Assembly (NCBI RefSeq): GCF_032854445.1
Contig: NC_088295.1
Coordinates: 74,492,028-74,556,027 of the forward strand
DNA length: 64,000 nt
Source: Liolophura sinensis
Taxonomy: Eukaryota; Mollusca; Polyplacophora; Chitonida; Chitonidae
Reading direction: 5' to 3'
Numbering within the stretch: position 1 is the first letter of the stretch; the number at the start of each line of letters is the position of its first letter. Made by a program: the position numbers and the translations under genes. The notes beneath the pieces were generated by a model. That model did not search any database. It was given only the letters and a program-made list of their open reading frames with translations, and was not told where the DNA came from. Shown piece by piece: positions 1-11,604 of this stretch.

Positions 1-954
1 TGTCTCTGGTAGCACAACTACCTGACTTAGGCCGGTCAGGTAGTTATTACTCTAATGCACGTGAGAAGAATTTCTTTCTACAAAGACTGTAACTCTGTCC
101 CCTGCTATTCCCCCAGAGTATTATACATCTGTTCGAACTTGTGAATCAACCATCATTTTAAGACGTTAGATAAGTCTGCGACAAATAATATGCAAACCTA
201 TAAGGTTAAGAATAACCATTGCCAAGAACGCATAAGCTGTATACGCTGAATAGGTCGTTTGAGGAAAAGGGTTCCTATATTCCTATATCCTATATATATA
301 TTGTTGTGCTAACTTTTAATGCATTGTAACTCAACAAACTGAATTCAGTAAAATCTCTAAATATGTAACATTTCCAAAAACATAAATGTTGGCTCGTCTT
401 CAGCCCCTCTGGGCTTGTCAACATACTAATATATCAATACATTGAAGAGGATTAATCCAAGTGCTTCGCCCCTATTCCTCAAGCCCGCCCGAAAAGAGTC
501 ATTAAAAATCCTTGACAATTATCATTGTTACTCCTGCCCGCAGAATCTGGAAAATAAACGAACCCTCTTCTTTATTTCTGTATAGACCTACATACAAAAT
601 AATGTTAATTTTTTTTTCAAGCATGTCAAATTATAACATTATGAAACATCCGGTTGTCAGTCGACAATTTCTAAGATTAGTTAAGTTATTTGTTAACTCT
701 TGAGCCTTATGTCATACACTATCCATGCCGGTGGATTGTCTAATCAGCATTTGTAGGCCAGAATCTACTTACTCTGAGTGGTTATACTTAGTACTAACTC
801 TATTAAAATTCGGGGACCTGTCCAGGAAGTCAGTTCTATCCAGGCCGATATCACTTCCAAGTTCAGTGTTTGTGTATGCTAAGTCTGAATTGTTATACGG
901 TACTCAAAAACAGCATATGTATGATAGATAGTAAGCATTAACACCATATTAGTA
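1..954. other. no gene seen; AT-rich sequence
   Basis: Open frames here are short and lack splice or promoter context. A stretch near 765-900 resembles parts of 1100-1220 and 2425-2490, suggesting an old, unnamed dispersed repeat. Nothing else is supported. Confidence 0.5.
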
Positions 955-1078
955 GTGCCTGCGTGGGTTTCCCCCGGGCCCTTCCCGGTTTCCTCCCACC
1001 ATAATGCTGGCCGTTATGTTGTATAAATAAAATATTCTTGAGTACGGCGTAAAACACAAGTCAAATATATAAATAAAT
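955..1078 (+). repeat. SINE family A, 3' part
   Basis: Contains the family A landmarks in order: a 'cgtgggttt...ccggtttcctcccaccataatgctggccg' style core (seen in pieces), then 'atattcttgagtacggcg' and an AAATA-type tail. The tRNA-like 5' half is missing, as expected for a 5'-truncated retroposon copy. Confidence 0.85.
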
Positions 1079-2520
1079 ATAAGTACTTTGAATGGGAATG
1101 CTTGAAACCAGTTATTCTGTAATTCCGGAACCTATCGATAAACTCTGTGCTATCCTGACCAAGGGTATTTCCAAATTCAGTATTTGTAAATGCTATACTC
1201 TAAAAATTGTTGTGTTTGGTGTAATATTTAGATCGTTTATAATTCCTGAATCTGTTTGCTATTTACGTCGGTTATATATATATCTAAGTATCAGTAACAA
1301 TATTCGTATTCTTAAGTCGCGATGTATCAACTCGTCGGAATCGAAATGTGGAATAAAAACAGGAAAAGACGGTTTCGCTACACTCAAAAATTAATCTGTT
1401 AATTTTAACAGATAGTGTGTTGTTTGAGTTGATGCTAAAATGTATTCTGTTATTGTAACATAGTACTATGTCATATTATCATAATATCCTGTTAGTCTAA
1501 GCGAATCTTTATGTTAATAGAATAGGTGTGCATATTTAACAGAATAGCAGACTTAGTGTTAAAATTAATACATTATTGTTTTGAATGTAGCCGTGTTTAG
1601 ATGGTTGACTGTTTTTCTACCCTGCTGTTAGTTGCGGACCGTGTGTAAATATATATATTAAATAGAGATGACCTTTCAAACACTATCGAGTGTATCACGC
1701 AACACACCGAACGGTACGTTTACCTTCCCGAGTAATACCATTTCATGCTGTTTATGAGTACAAATCAAAGAGTTTGAGTTTGCTTACTTGTTAGATTTGC
1801 TTCCTCATTTTTATAAAGGTAAACTATCGGAATTTCCTTCAGAGATGTATTTTTTATTTCGCACAGTTTATGGATATAGCTTTTGTTTTCACATTTTTTT
1901 GTATTTTACACCCAGACACCATGACGTTGAAAAGAAATCATTTGTTTCAAGATGTTCCAATCTGAGCTCAGCGATATGACATCATAATACATGTACAGTA
2001 AACTTTTACATTTCTACGTCACGCAACAATAAGACACGACGTCATACATAAGCAGCTTTGACGTATCTAGGTCAACTGCCATGGTCTAAACTTGTCGTCG
2101 ATTGGTCTAAAATGGATGACTTCTGTAGAGGGAGTAAAACAGAATGGCAGCATGAAATATTTCCCACATTTTCTTCAATTTTTGCGGTGGACTAGACCTT
2201 AACACCTTCGTTTTGGTGTTTGTTGTGTAAACGGACATCGCTGAACCTTGTGTCGTACCTTGTCAAATCTCTCGAATGCTGCGCATTCTCGGGATTTGAC
2301 TCGGTTTTAAGGCGGTTTTAAACTCCTAACTATGACGTAAAATAACACTCAACAATCCTACCGTGTGAACATACTTTTAGTTATGTCCATGCATGCACTA
2401 TACGTAAGTCACTACCACTGTATATATACTGACTCTAAATGGTTGTGCTTAGTATTAAGTCTTTTGCAATTCTAGAATCTGACAGTAGAGTGTGCCCTAC
2501 TGTTTATTTACCCTGTGCCC
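1079..2520. other. no gene seen; one CRE-like cluster
   Basis: No open frame with splice or promoter support was found. If the secreted-protein gene whose first exon is at 2731-3028 runs leftward, this stretch is its intron or later exons, but no convincing acceptor and frame could be picked. The CRE-like cluster at 1922-2065 is listed separately. Confidence 0.4.
1922..2065. promoter_or_regulatory. cluster of CRE/ATF-like motifs
   Basis: Five TGACGT-type sites lie within about 145 bp: TGACGTTG (1922), TGACATCA (1977), TACGTCA (2015), GACGTCAT (2038) and TGACGTA (2059). Clustering of CREB/ATF/AP-1 half sites can mark an enhancer. The cluster was noticed after the fact and no function is shown. 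Confidence 0.3.
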
Positions 2521-2670
2521 TGTGTTTATTTATTTATTTGATTGGTGTTTCACGCTGTACACTAGAATATTTTAATTATACAACGGCGGCCAGCATTATG
2601 GTGGGAGGAACCGGGGGGGGGGGGGGAAACCCACGACCATCATTCCCAATTACGATCGAGGATGACGTTG
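2521..2670 (-). repeat. SINE family A, antisense, 3' part
   Basis: Reads in antisense order: TTTATTTATTT tail, 'gattggtgtttcacgc', 'gcggccagcattatggtggg', then a G14 tract (2613-2626) where the family has a shorter G/C-rich segment. It lies just downstream of the splice donor of the exon at 2731-3028, so it is probably intronic. Confidence 0.85.
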
Positions 2671-2730
2671 GCGGTCTAACCGCTCAGCCAGGGTGGCCAC
2701 AAGTTTTAGTGCAATTGTTTGTCTACTTAC

Positions 2731-3028
2731 TCTGAAGGGCAGGCGTAGGCGTAACTGCAGGAGCAGGAGTTGGGTTTTGTCCGGAATAGTGGGAGCCGTG
2801 TTGTACAGCCGGAACTAGCGGGGGTTGGAACGGGATCTGGGGCCCTCCCGGACAAGGGAATTGTCCACAGTTAATCGGGGGTTGCTGTGGGATAAATGGA
2901 ATCTGCGGCTGGGGTCCCTGACAAGGGCCGACTCCGCCACACCCAGAACCAGGGCGTAATATGTTCATGAAAGCCGACACCCCGACTGACTCCACAGCGA
3001 TCCATATCAAGCACTTCAAGAGAAACAT
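2731..3028 (-). CDS. first coding exon, Pro/Gly/Cys-rich secreted protein (member 1)
   Basis: ATG at 3028 opens a 99-codon frame ending at a strong donor (GTAAGT, 2730-2725) one base into codon 100, so the intron is phase 1. Residues 1-19 form a hydrophobic signal peptide ending VSA. The predicted mature chain begins FMNILRPGSGCG, then CQGPQPQIPF, followed by Pro-rich sequence with four cysteines (30, 36 and two near 54-59) and ending in PTPAP-type repeats. The start FxNILRPG and CQGPQxQIP motifs are shared with the exon at 12180-12531, so the two are paralogues. A TATA box lies about 60 bp upstream. Later exons were not identified. A phase-1 boundary after a signal peptide and linker is typical of modular extracellular proteins. 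A structural, mucus or shell-matrix role is possible but is inference only. Confidence 0.72.
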
Positions 3029-3086
3029 AACGTCCGTGTAGCCGACGAAACGTTTATCATTCTAAACCATGGGAGTTAGAGTCATC

Positions 3087-3094
3087 ATTTTATA
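3087..3094 (-). promoter_or_regulatory. TATA box of member 1
   Basis: TATAAAAT on the minus strand, 59 bp before the ATG at 3028. A start site about 30 bp downstream would give a 5' UTR of roughly 30-40 nt. Confidence 0.6.
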
Positions 3095-5696
3095 CCAGCT
3101 ATCCTACCAATATAGTACACTGAGACCCCTGTAAATACAATACTACACCGCAAACCTTCAACTCATTTCCCATTTGGACGTTTCCTTAAGCCGTCACATT
3201 CTACCAAATACATGCAGAAATAGAACTTACTCTCGTCGGCGTTTCCTTGGCCTATAGTTCCTGATTTACTTTTATATGTTTAGTTTGACCTTTTGTGCTG
3301 CACGATAGCAAGTTAACTTACAAGATGGTGTTAATTTAAACACCCTTATGAAGCTGAGCTTATTCACACGATGCACCAATGGAGACAATAAGGCCACGCT
3401 TTGTTGATAAAGACATAGAAACATAGTATGAAGTTTAACAGCTTCGTAAACTATGTGTGATATTTGGATGATTAATCCTTTTGTGTTCTTCCATCACAAT
3501 ATCCAGTCCGTGCCATGTAGGCTGTGGTGTACAGGTGAAGCATCGCTAAATATAATGTATCGATGTTCACTAACAAACTTAAGTTCGTACGCAAATCACC
3601 AGGTAATATGTAGCATATAAAAGGTACACGTGTGTTATATTTGATCTCCGAAACTTCTCACCATGCGTCTTTGATTGAGTCAGGTATGACACGCCTCCAA
3701 AGTTTTAACTGGAATGAACAACGCACTGCTTTTTCTCTTTGTTACCTTTCGTTGAAATTAATACATAAATAACGTGCACATAACAAGTATCTTTGTTTCA
3801 TGTGTTTCTCTGATGTTTCCCTAGATGAACTCACTTAACACCACTATTTCATCGAGCCACATCTTCTGTTCTTTTAATTCGTATTATACCATGTGAATTA
3901 GCTAATTAAGAAAGAAAATTGTCTATTTATTAGATTTGCCAGTTAAATGCTACACTCTTGAACTGTTCACCTTATACGATGGCGACCAGTTTCATAGATG
4001 CAGGGAACCAGAAGTGGTCAAATGCTTATCGTCAATAAGGCCCGATCACGGACCTTATTGCGAGAAAATATACGTGAACAAATTACTCTGTCCAGGGCCG
4101 GAATAGAAACCTCACTTGTGTGCTTTGTGCATCCAGTTGCGTATCTCACCACTGAATCACGTCCCGTTCAGAGATTGAAAGGCCGTGTTGATATGTTCAT
4201 GTTACCATACGTGTATTATTACTGTGTAGGTGAAGTGCATTCATCGTGGCAAAGTTTTGTCCCTTTAACAGGCAGTGCGCTTGCGACCACCATTGATGCC
4301 TGTACGTATGTATGTATGTATGTATGCTTGGGGGTCTATCGTCGTACTAACAATTGTTTCTGATATGACGACGAAGAGTAATTAAGTGTGTATACATATA
4401 TTGTGTCTTCTTGTGGCTCCCGACTTCGATGGGGACGTTCAGACCATTATAAGCCACCGAAACAGTCCTATTTAGTATATGTAATTCGGTACACGTACAA
4501 TGTAGTGTGACTGACAGCTGATTATTCTGAGGTTGGATGAACATCTTTCATAGTACAGTAAATAATATATAAGCCTTAAAGGGCAGGTTATCTCCAAAAG
4601 CAAAATCCAAAATTGGTAACCCCAGCGAAACCTCGCTCAAAGGAATGGCAGAATGGTAGTTATAACAGTGAAGCACTAGGAACCAATATGGCAGCGAGAA
4701 AAATAGATTTTTCTCCAAATCATTTATGCAACAAAAGTTAGCAAAGTAAAATCAGCTTAACTGTGCTGTAACCATTAGTAGTTTATATTATGTGCTGATA
4801 AAATTTAATTACATGTATTTGGTCTTGCTCAGATTTCAATTCACGATGAAATGGGTTTAATGAATGGGGCAGTATTTTCACCTGTATTGCGATCAGGTGC
4901 AAACGGAGGGCGGAGTAATGAAAACAGAGTGGCAAACCTATTTGTGGTGCATCACCAGGGAAATTAGCCCGGTCGAATTCGTCAACAGATGTCACAGCTC
5001 ATCGTTTTTGCCCTTTAAGTAGATAAGAAAAATAATAGGGTCATCGACAGTGAGAACTGGTCGACTACTTTAATCTTGATGACACCCACCATTAACCAGG
5101 CCAACCATACATGTGATACCATTAAAGCAGATGTCAGTCTGTCATTCATCTTTTATACACATTAGACATTGGAGCTATTAAGTCAAAGTGACGCATCAAA
5201 TTACTCGCCGGGAACCAGTATCACTATTTCAAAACAACAACGTTCATTCAGGAGGGAAATAATGAAAACTTTAATAACATGGCCGTATGATAAACATCAT
5301 CCAGATAAATCCCAAAGTACCAGAACATCGTGTATGTGTCAATTTGGTGTGTTTTGAGCCGTCTCTGGAACGTCGGACACACTAAAGATGTGAGTTAAAC
5401 TTCACCCTTCAACAGGGAATTTTCTACATTTTTACAGCTGCTTCCACTCTTCGCAACAAGCGATAAACAGTGTTCTCAGGGTTACGTATTTTGCCTTACA
5501 TGAAGTTCGTTATAGATGTTTTTTCTTCTAGTTGTATGACACGCATCTGAATCGCCCTGATGGCAGTGAGAAGTGGTAGTAAAGTTCATGAATTCTTTGT
5601 CAAAGACCAGTGACTTTACTCGAGGAATGCCGGTTTCCACCACCAATGACTGGCCGCTATATGTCTCACTATAAATCTATACATTGGTGAAATCAC
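3095..5696. other. no gene seen
   Basis: No frame with splice or promoter support. It holds a (GTAT)n run near 4306-4325 leading into a family B SINE relic (4318-4425). A 10-bp inverted pair TTAAAGGGCA (4576-4585) / TGCCCTTTAA (5009-5018) could be ends of a small DNA transposon but is too short to call. The frame across 3998-4363 runs into the SINE relic and is not treated as a gene. Confidence 0.4.
4318..4425 (-). repeat. SINE family B, antisense 3' relic
   Basis: Antisense order 'gcttgggg', 'tatgacgacgaag', 'tgtgtcttcttgtgg' matches the reverse complement of the 3' end of the family B copy at 9059-9427. The usual (GTGA)n tail is replaced by (GTAT)n. Confidence 0.7.
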
Positions 5697-5901
5697 TGTA
5701 GCTGTAAGATTCCGAACATTTCTTGAGGTAGGCGTGGCCTATTCATGAATACTAAAGAAACACCTCTAAAACTAACCCTAGCCCTAACCTTATCCCCTAA
5801 CCCTAACCCTAAAAACATATATACAGTGAAGACATGTTTCATTAATTTTCATGAATAGGCCACGTCTAGCTGAAGAAAGGCTTGGAATCTCACCACTACT
5901 T
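5697..5901. mobile_element. fold-back/MITE-like element with telomere-like core
   Basis: An imperfect inverted repeat of about 65 bp: left arm about 5697-5760, right arm about 5837-5901. Best-matching stretch is GTGGCCTATTCATGAA on the left and its complement on the right. The roughly 75 bp between the arms carries a degenerate CCCTAA array. No coding capacity. Confidence 0.65.
5772..5814 (-). repeat. interstitial telomere-like repeat
   Basis: About six or seven CCCTAA/CCCTAG/CCTTAT units, with three consecutive perfect CCCTAA units at the right. The complementary strand reads TTAGGG, the telomere repeat of most animals including molluscs. Confidence 0.8.
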
Positions 5902-6775
5902 GAAATCGCATTGTGACTAACGTCAGGTACTTTTCCCATGTAGATAAACGCCAGAACGTTTAACGAATAGAGCCAAAATACCATGGTAATTTTCTGTGTT
6001 TAATTTTAACTGGATGTTAGTGGGAGTTCCAAGAAGAAGGGGAAAATAGATTTCTTTTACACCTATCAACCCCTTTCACTTAAAGGTGGAGATAACATAA
6101 AAATGACAAAGTTTAGCAGAAAGAGTGCGAAAAGCTGTAAATGCCGGATTCAAAATTTTCTTCTCGATTTTGTTTAGAGAGAAAAAGACACTTAAAAAAA
6201 ATTTTTTGTTTGGTAGATATTTGAGACCACCAGTTCGTATATATTGTCTGCGTAATAATGGTATAAATCAGGATATCACATGTTTAGTAAATATATGTTC
6301 ACTAGAATTTGGTCTTTTCAGCTAACAATTGTGTTATATCTGGATTTTGATCATATTTAAATATATTTATAAATATTAACATAAATCAGATTAAATGCAT
6401 GTTTCTTAAATGAACAACAATTCACATTCAAATAAATGTATCAGACATACATCTCGTCTTTCGTTAGAACCGCATTATTATGATATATACCAAAAGGTCC
6501 CAAATACCACCGATTCCAAAATATTTTCAAATGCCTCTTTCTCCTGGAAAAAAAGAAATATTCAAAAGCATGTTTATGAAAATCCGATCTGTGTAAGTAA
6601 ACCTATGTTAGCATCTGATTTTGCCATCAATTTTATGTTTACTTCTCCCATCTGCAGTCAATCAGGAATCTCTTAAGACTTAACAATGTATGTAATATCA
6701 GTATTGTCAAACCTACAGTGATCACTCTAGAACTGCTATTACAAAAATGCCTGGCATAATACACCCAGTTATCGA
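5902..6775. other. no gene seen; AT-rich
   Basis: Only short frames. A minus-strand ATG at 5984 opens a hydrophobic start, but the frame then runs into the fold-back element, so it is not called. Confidence 0.45.
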
Positions 6776-7095
6776 TTTCTGACTTAAAATACCTTTGCTG
6801 TCTTGACAAGATACATACACGAATCCACCGGAAAGTTATTGACATTTAAGGCGCTTGAAAGCTTCTAACTAGGACCTTTCTTAATACAGGCATACTGGCT
6901 ATTCGAGAAGATAGGTTGTAGGTATGTTTGTATACATGCCTTTATAGAATATTTACTGTTTATCGTTTGTATAACTTACCGTATGGTAAATTTTCAACAT
7001 GTAAGAAACGGAGAATGTATATTCGATAACATTTCAACACAAAACTTAAGTCGCCATGCGTAGTAGTAGTCAGCATGAAATCTTGACCCTCAAAG
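6776..7095. repeat. local duplicated segment, copy 1
   Basis: Shares with 7994-8240 the blocks 'acatttaaggcgcttgaaag' and, further right, a stretch around 'aacatttcaacacaaaactt' and 'catgcg...cagcat'. Copy 1 has about 80 bp extra in the middle. Short minus-strand frames in the two copies do not stay open together, so a duplicated non-coding repeat is the better reading. Confidence 0.6.
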
Positions 7096-7348
7096 AAAAC
7101 GTATGTTAGCAACTTCCGGATAAAATGGGATAAGGTGTGATGGTTTTAATCAAGCCTTGTGTTATCCATAGTTACTATACCACTGTAAACTCGTGACTCT
7201 GTTCATATGTTCCTAAAGTCTAACGTTGTGTTGTGAAAACTTCGTATAACGCCAAACTATCTCGACTAATCATTAATTTATATTTACTTTTTACTCCCAT
7301 TCGTTGGTTTGACTGTGGCGTTATGTTAGGATGTTTATCAATTACCTG

Positions 7349-7465
7349 ATGAGAGGCGGTGGTTTCTCGGGGTTCCGACTGGTTTCCTCCACCGATTACC
7401 GCTGTCGTATAAGTGAAATATGTTTATTTATTTATCTATCTATCTATTTACTTATTTATTTATTA
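7349..7465 (+). repeat. SINE family A, 3' part with tetranucleotide tail
   Basis: 'ggtttcctccaccg' core and 'gtcgtataagtgaaatat' lead into a TTTA/TCTA microsatellite (7425-7465). The usual 'tcttgagtacggcg' end has been replaced by the microsatellite. Confidence 0.75.
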
Positions 7466-7993
7466 TAGATTGTTACCGAACGTTATTCTAAAGACTCTTT
7501 GATTTATGGATAAACCACTGAACTTTCACAAGTTACTGACCAACTTTCTCACGTGTGACTTACGGATAAGCAATGCATTTTGTGGAAGACAAATCTTCAA
7601 ACTCTTTGATTTATACAATCTGATTCAGTTTTATGGGTGATGTAGGAAATCGGGAGAAATCATTAACCTTTGACACAGCTACTGATCAATTTTTCCCACA
7701 TCCGATAAGTGGTCTTCAACGAACAAATGCAGGACTGTGCCAGCGGCCAGCCAAACATCGTCAACCGGTTATTGTCACCCAGGCCACACAGAGATCGGGG
7801 GAAATAGTCAGGGTAAAACAACCAGATAAATACATACAGACAAAAGGAAACGTCAGGTTGTCAAGATCGACTGGTACTGCCATAACAAGTGTCAGACAGC
7901 CTCCAAGCACCCCATACACAAGTGTGCAGTAGTGAATTGTCACGATTAACCGCGATTAGCCAGATTTGACAAATACGATTTTTACACCTGTTT
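7466..7993. other. unassigned; overlapping open frames on both strands
   Basis: 7633-7932 is open on the plus strand (99 codons) and 7761-7943 on the minus strand. Neither has a convincing start context, splice pair or recognised motif, so no gene is called. Confidence 0.3.
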
Positions 7994-8240
7994 TTGGTTT
8001 GAACCAAAATTTCCAACTTAAAATGATCTTTGTTGTCTTGACTAGAAATATACACGCATCCATTGGAACTTCGGTGACATTTAAGGCGCTTGAAAGCTTT
8101 TAATAAGGATCTGTCTTAAATTTATAGTAAATGTTTAACATGGAGAAAACTGAATGAAAATGTAGATTCAATAATATTTCAGTGCAAAATAAGTGCCCAT
8201 GCGTTGTCAGCATAAACCTCACTCTAAGCAAAATCGTCCA
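7994..8240. repeat. local duplicated segment, copy 2
   Basis: Direct-orientation partner of 6776-7095, lying about 1.2 kb to the right. The best block, 'acatttaaggcgcttgaaag', is identical in both. Divergence and an in-frame stop argue against shared coding function. Confidence 0.6.
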
Positions 8241-9058
8241 GTACCAAAAAACATAAGTTTTTAATTTGTACTTTTCAAGGCCCATGCCACAAAGTCAGTT
8301 TTGACCTATCTCAAATTTTGGAATGCGATTTCAGCGCTCATTTTTAGACCATATCAGTTAAAACCGGAAAGATATCAAGTACATGTATATCAAACGGGGA
8401 ACCCTTGGGAACTCACACTACATGTTTTATATCAAAGATATATTTTAAATTGTTAAAAATCGCTTTGTGAAATCTGTAATCGACTGATGTTGATGTTAAA
8501 TGAAGTAAACTGGAGTGCGTGGGAGACGTACTTGCGGGGGCACATGTGCGTCACATATGACGGTATATCGTATAAACCATTTCAAGTCAATATTTAATCT
8601 AAACAGAAGGATTAGCCATTGAGTTATCCACAACCCACGTGATATAGCTTATTACTTGTGGGTATTCCTGTCAGGGTTATACTTATATACATATATATAT
8701 ATATACAATGATACGGTGTACATAATACAATATCACTACCAAGACATAAATCTTACATAAATACCAACCAAAGGACAGTAAATTCGACACATGTAGAGGA
8801 ATAAATCGAAAATACAGAACTTGTTATATGGATAATCCGTTATCAACCAGAGCTTTGCGATAACTTATTGGGACTGTTGATAAGACACGAGCTATGAGTA
8901 TGTCTGACAATGACGGTTTATTACAGGACAATTAGCCTACATAAGACAGGCAAAATTTATTTAAGTCCTATAAACCCTTTACATTTTTCAGTTATGTATA
9001 TATACATAAGCGCTATCAGTTTTATGGTCATAGGTGATCTTCTCTCTTACTTATTGAC
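8241..9058. other. no gene seen
   Basis: AT-rich; includes a short (TA)n run near 8684-8705. Nothing else is supported. Confidence 0.45.
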
Positions 9059-9427
9059 TGACCGGCCCCGATAGCAAAGCTGGTAGAGCGTCCGCGTCGG
9101 AAACGGTAGACCCAGGGTCAGTCCTGGTTCAGGTCACACTTAAGACCTTTAAAAAAAAAGAGGAAATTGTAACTTCCTCGCTTGGCGTTCAGCATTAAGG
9201 GCAACGACGGTTTGACCCGTGTCAGTATAATGGCTTACTTGCCTTCGGTAAGTCGTCTCAGTGAAGCAGCACTGGATAAAAGAGCGGTGGAAATCCGTCC
9301 TGCAATAAGGAGGCACATTACATGCACTCTAAGATTTCCTTCGTCGTCATATGACTGAAAAATTGTTAAGTATGACGTTAAACCCCAAGCACTTACTCAC
9401 TCACTCACTCAATCACTCACTCACTCT
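9059..9427 (+). repeat. SINE family B, full length
   Basis: The tRNA-like head has an A-box-like segment 'gcaaagctggtagagcg' and a B-box-like 'gggtcagtcctggttcag', followed by a unique body and the 3' end 'tatgacgttaaaccccaagc', then a CACT microsatellite (about 9393-9426). This is the only intact-looking family B copy here. It is not a tRNA gene, because the head does not fold with matching acceptor ends. Confidence 0.85.
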
Positions 9428-9477
9428 TACTTATTGATACCCAGGTTTCTTCGATAAATGCCTATCGTATCGTGCTT

Positions 9478-9625
9478 ATTTATTTTTTTTTGATTTTTTG
9501 TTTTAAGCCGTACTCAAGAATATTTCACTTATACGATAGGGGGGAACCGGGCTAAGCCCGGAAGAAACTCACGCAGGTTGCTGGCAGACCTTCCCACTTA
9601 AGGCCGGAGAGGAAGCGTGTCGTGG
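9478..9625 (-). repeat. SINE family A, antisense
   Basis: T-rich tail, 'taagccgtactcaagaatat', 'cttatacgatag', 'aaccgggctaagcccgg', 'gttgctggcagaccttcccac' and 'ggccggagaggaag' follow the family A antisense order. The tRNA-like end is missing. Confidence 0.88.
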
Positions 9626-9821
9626 TAAGTTTGCAGTTCATCAACTTGTCTCAAAAAGAAAAGGTTTGTTTAAAAGCAACAAGCATTCTCTGAACGATTC
9701 ATCAAAACTGTAGTAAATTCCACCTTAATTTAAGCAAACCTTTGAAGTAAGGAAACTGTTGGTGTTCTAGCAAGCGCTATAAATGTACATTATTTTGGAT
9801 TCGGAATTAATGAGCATTATA

Positions 9822-9849
9822 AACTCTGTCAAAAAAGAAACGCAACCCC
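9822..9849. repeat. Tc1 left terminal inverted repeat
   Basis: 28 bp starting aactctgtcaaaaaag, identical to the reverse complement of 11311-11338. Confidence 0.95.
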
Positions 9850-10014
9850 CGTATTTTAGAGATTTTAATATTTAGTTTTAGGACGGCACAACTTTTTTTT
9901 ATTGAAGACAGAAGTCAGATATTTGGCAGAATAATAATCAAGATGGTCATGTTTAAAACTGTCTTTTCAAAAGTCATCTCACAGACACCAGTTGCTCACC
10001 AGGGGGCGTCTTCC

Positions 10015-11021
10015 TCAGTATCTCGTATGACCACCACGAGCTGCAAACACTGCACGGCATCTCCTTGGACAAGAACGGATAAGACGCCGGATTCTCTCCT
10101 GGGGAATGGCCCTCCACTCCTCCTGTAACGCAACGGCGAGCTGTTGAAGCGTCTGTGACGTTGGCTGACGTTGACGCACGTGTCGATCCAGAGTATCCCA
10201 CAGGTGTTCAATAGGGTTGAGGTCTGGTGATTTAGAGGGCCACGGCAAGACATTGACGTTGGAATCCTGCAGAAAGTTCATTGTTGCATGTGCAGTATGA
10301 GGCCTGGCGTTGTCCTGTTGAAAAAACTGTGTCTGTCGGTCAATAATCGGGAGAAGGTGAGGCTGTAACACGTGGTTGATGTAACGTTGGGCTGTCAGGT
10401 TCCCTGGAACGATCACCAAGTCTGATTTCTGGTTGTACGAGATGGCTCCCCAAACCATAACACTGCTTCCGCCAAATCTGTCCACCTGCCGGACGCAGAT
10501 GGGCGCAAAGCGTTCATGACGTCTCCTATACACACGCTGTCTTCCGTCGTGATGTGTCAAAGAAAACGGGATTCATCAGAAAACCAGATGCGCCTCCAGT
10601 TTTGTAAAGTCCATATCCTTACGTTGTTGCACCACCTGAGTCGTAGGCGTCGATGTAAGGGGCGTAGTACAGGTCCAACAACTGGTCTACAGGCACGTAA
10701 ACCCGCTACTTTCAGACGGTTCCTAATCGTTTGAGCCGACACTCTCCTCAAACCTGGCATTTGTGTGGCAGTCACGGTTGGTAGGGCATGCCGATTACGC
10801 AGGTGAAGGACCCGGATGTACCGATCTTGAAGTGGGGTCGTGATTCTTGGCCTTCCACTTCTCGGGCGATCGTTGGTCGAATTAAAGTTGTTGTAACGGC
10901 TCCAAAGTCGGGATATCGTTGTTTTGTGAACATTTAGGTGTCGTGCAATAGTACCAAAACTTTCTCCGGCTTGAAGACGACCAATGGCGATATTTCGGTC
11001 GGCAGCACTCAGTCGCGGCAT
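10015..11021 (-). pseudogene. Tc1-family transposase, one frameshift
   Basis: Two open segments together cover a normal Tc1-type transposase of about 335 residues. Segment 1 (ATG at 11021 to stop at 10557) opens MPRLSAADRN and holds paired helix-turn-helix DNA-binding regions, including ARHLNVHKTTISRLW and the GRPR linker motif (RSGRPR), then the first catalytic Asp in WFSDESRF. Segment 2 (about 10560 to the stop at 10015) continues one frame over with VMVWGAI, the second Asp in QQDNARPH and the third acidic residue in SPDLNPIEHLWD. Thirty-four residues separate the last two, so this is DD34E as in Tc1. The segments meet within a few bases of 10559, consistent with loss of one base. All three catalytic residues and the DNA-binding region are otherwise present. 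Confidence 0.93.
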
Positions 11022-11310
11022 TTTACCGACTGCCTTTCGTCGACGAATATATGAATAAAATACGAAAGCACATAGGCTGTTATACACCCCCACACTATAA
11101 CTGCCATTGACATGATTTGCATGTGAATGGTTCTGTGTGCGACGTCAACAGGGTCAGTCCATGCGTTGTGACGTCATAAGCAATAAAATACACTTAGGAG
11201 AGAAAAGGCAATTGTTTGGATGGTAAACGTGTATAATTTCATTACATTTGGCTAAAATTTAGTTTGGAAACAATAACTTTATTCGAACGAATTTTTGATA
11301 TCCGAGGACA

Positions 11311-11338
11311 GGGGTTGCGTTTCTTTTTTGACAGAGTT
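11311..11338. repeat. Tc1 right terminal inverted repeat
   Basis: 28 bp, perfect inverse of 9822-9849; TA follows at 11339-11340. Confidence 0.95.
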
Positions 11339-11604
11339 TATTAAATAAATACATTTCATTTTCAAATGACACAAAACTTCCTTCATGCGCCTGTACAATA
11401 TTAGTTTACCTGTGCAGAATATCACAAAAATAAACACGTGTAAAACAAGTCAAACTTTAAAAAGGAGGTCACCTTTATAAATTAATGAGATGAAACATAC
11501 ATTGATAGATGTCTAACATAAATGTATAATGGTAACAATATACTCTGGGAAGGTTTGCTGTCACCCCAGTGAATAGTTCATGCGTAGCCTACATAGGCCT
11601 ACAT

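Larger units (their letters stand above)
9822..11338 (-). mobile_element. Tc1/mariner transposon (Tc1-like, DD34E), decayed
   Basis: 1,517 bp bounded by perfect 28-bp terminal inverted repeats (9822-9849 and 11311-11338) and flanked on both sides by TA (9820-9821, 11339-11340), the target-site duplication of this superfamily. It carries one transposase gene on the minus strand, broken by a single frameshift. It inserted in what would be the intron downstream of the secreted-protein exon at 12180-12531. The intact repeats indicate a fairly recent insertion, and mobility would depend on transposase from another copy. Confidence 0.95.

Noticed and set aside
3998-4363. 121-codon plus-strand gene
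   Set aside because: It begins at a non-canonical or poor start and its end lies in a (GTAT)n run and a SINE relic.
4576-5018. Small DNA transposon with TTAA-type ends
   Set aside because: The inverted ends match for only 10 bp and nothing inside supports a transposon.
9059-9130. Possible tRNA gene
   Set aside because: Box-like elements are present, but the ends do not pair as an acceptor stem and the sequence continues into a SINE body with a microsatellite tail.
9974-10253. Extra minus-strand frames inside the Tc1 element
   Set aside because: They are shadows of the transposase frame, which carries the catalytic motifs.
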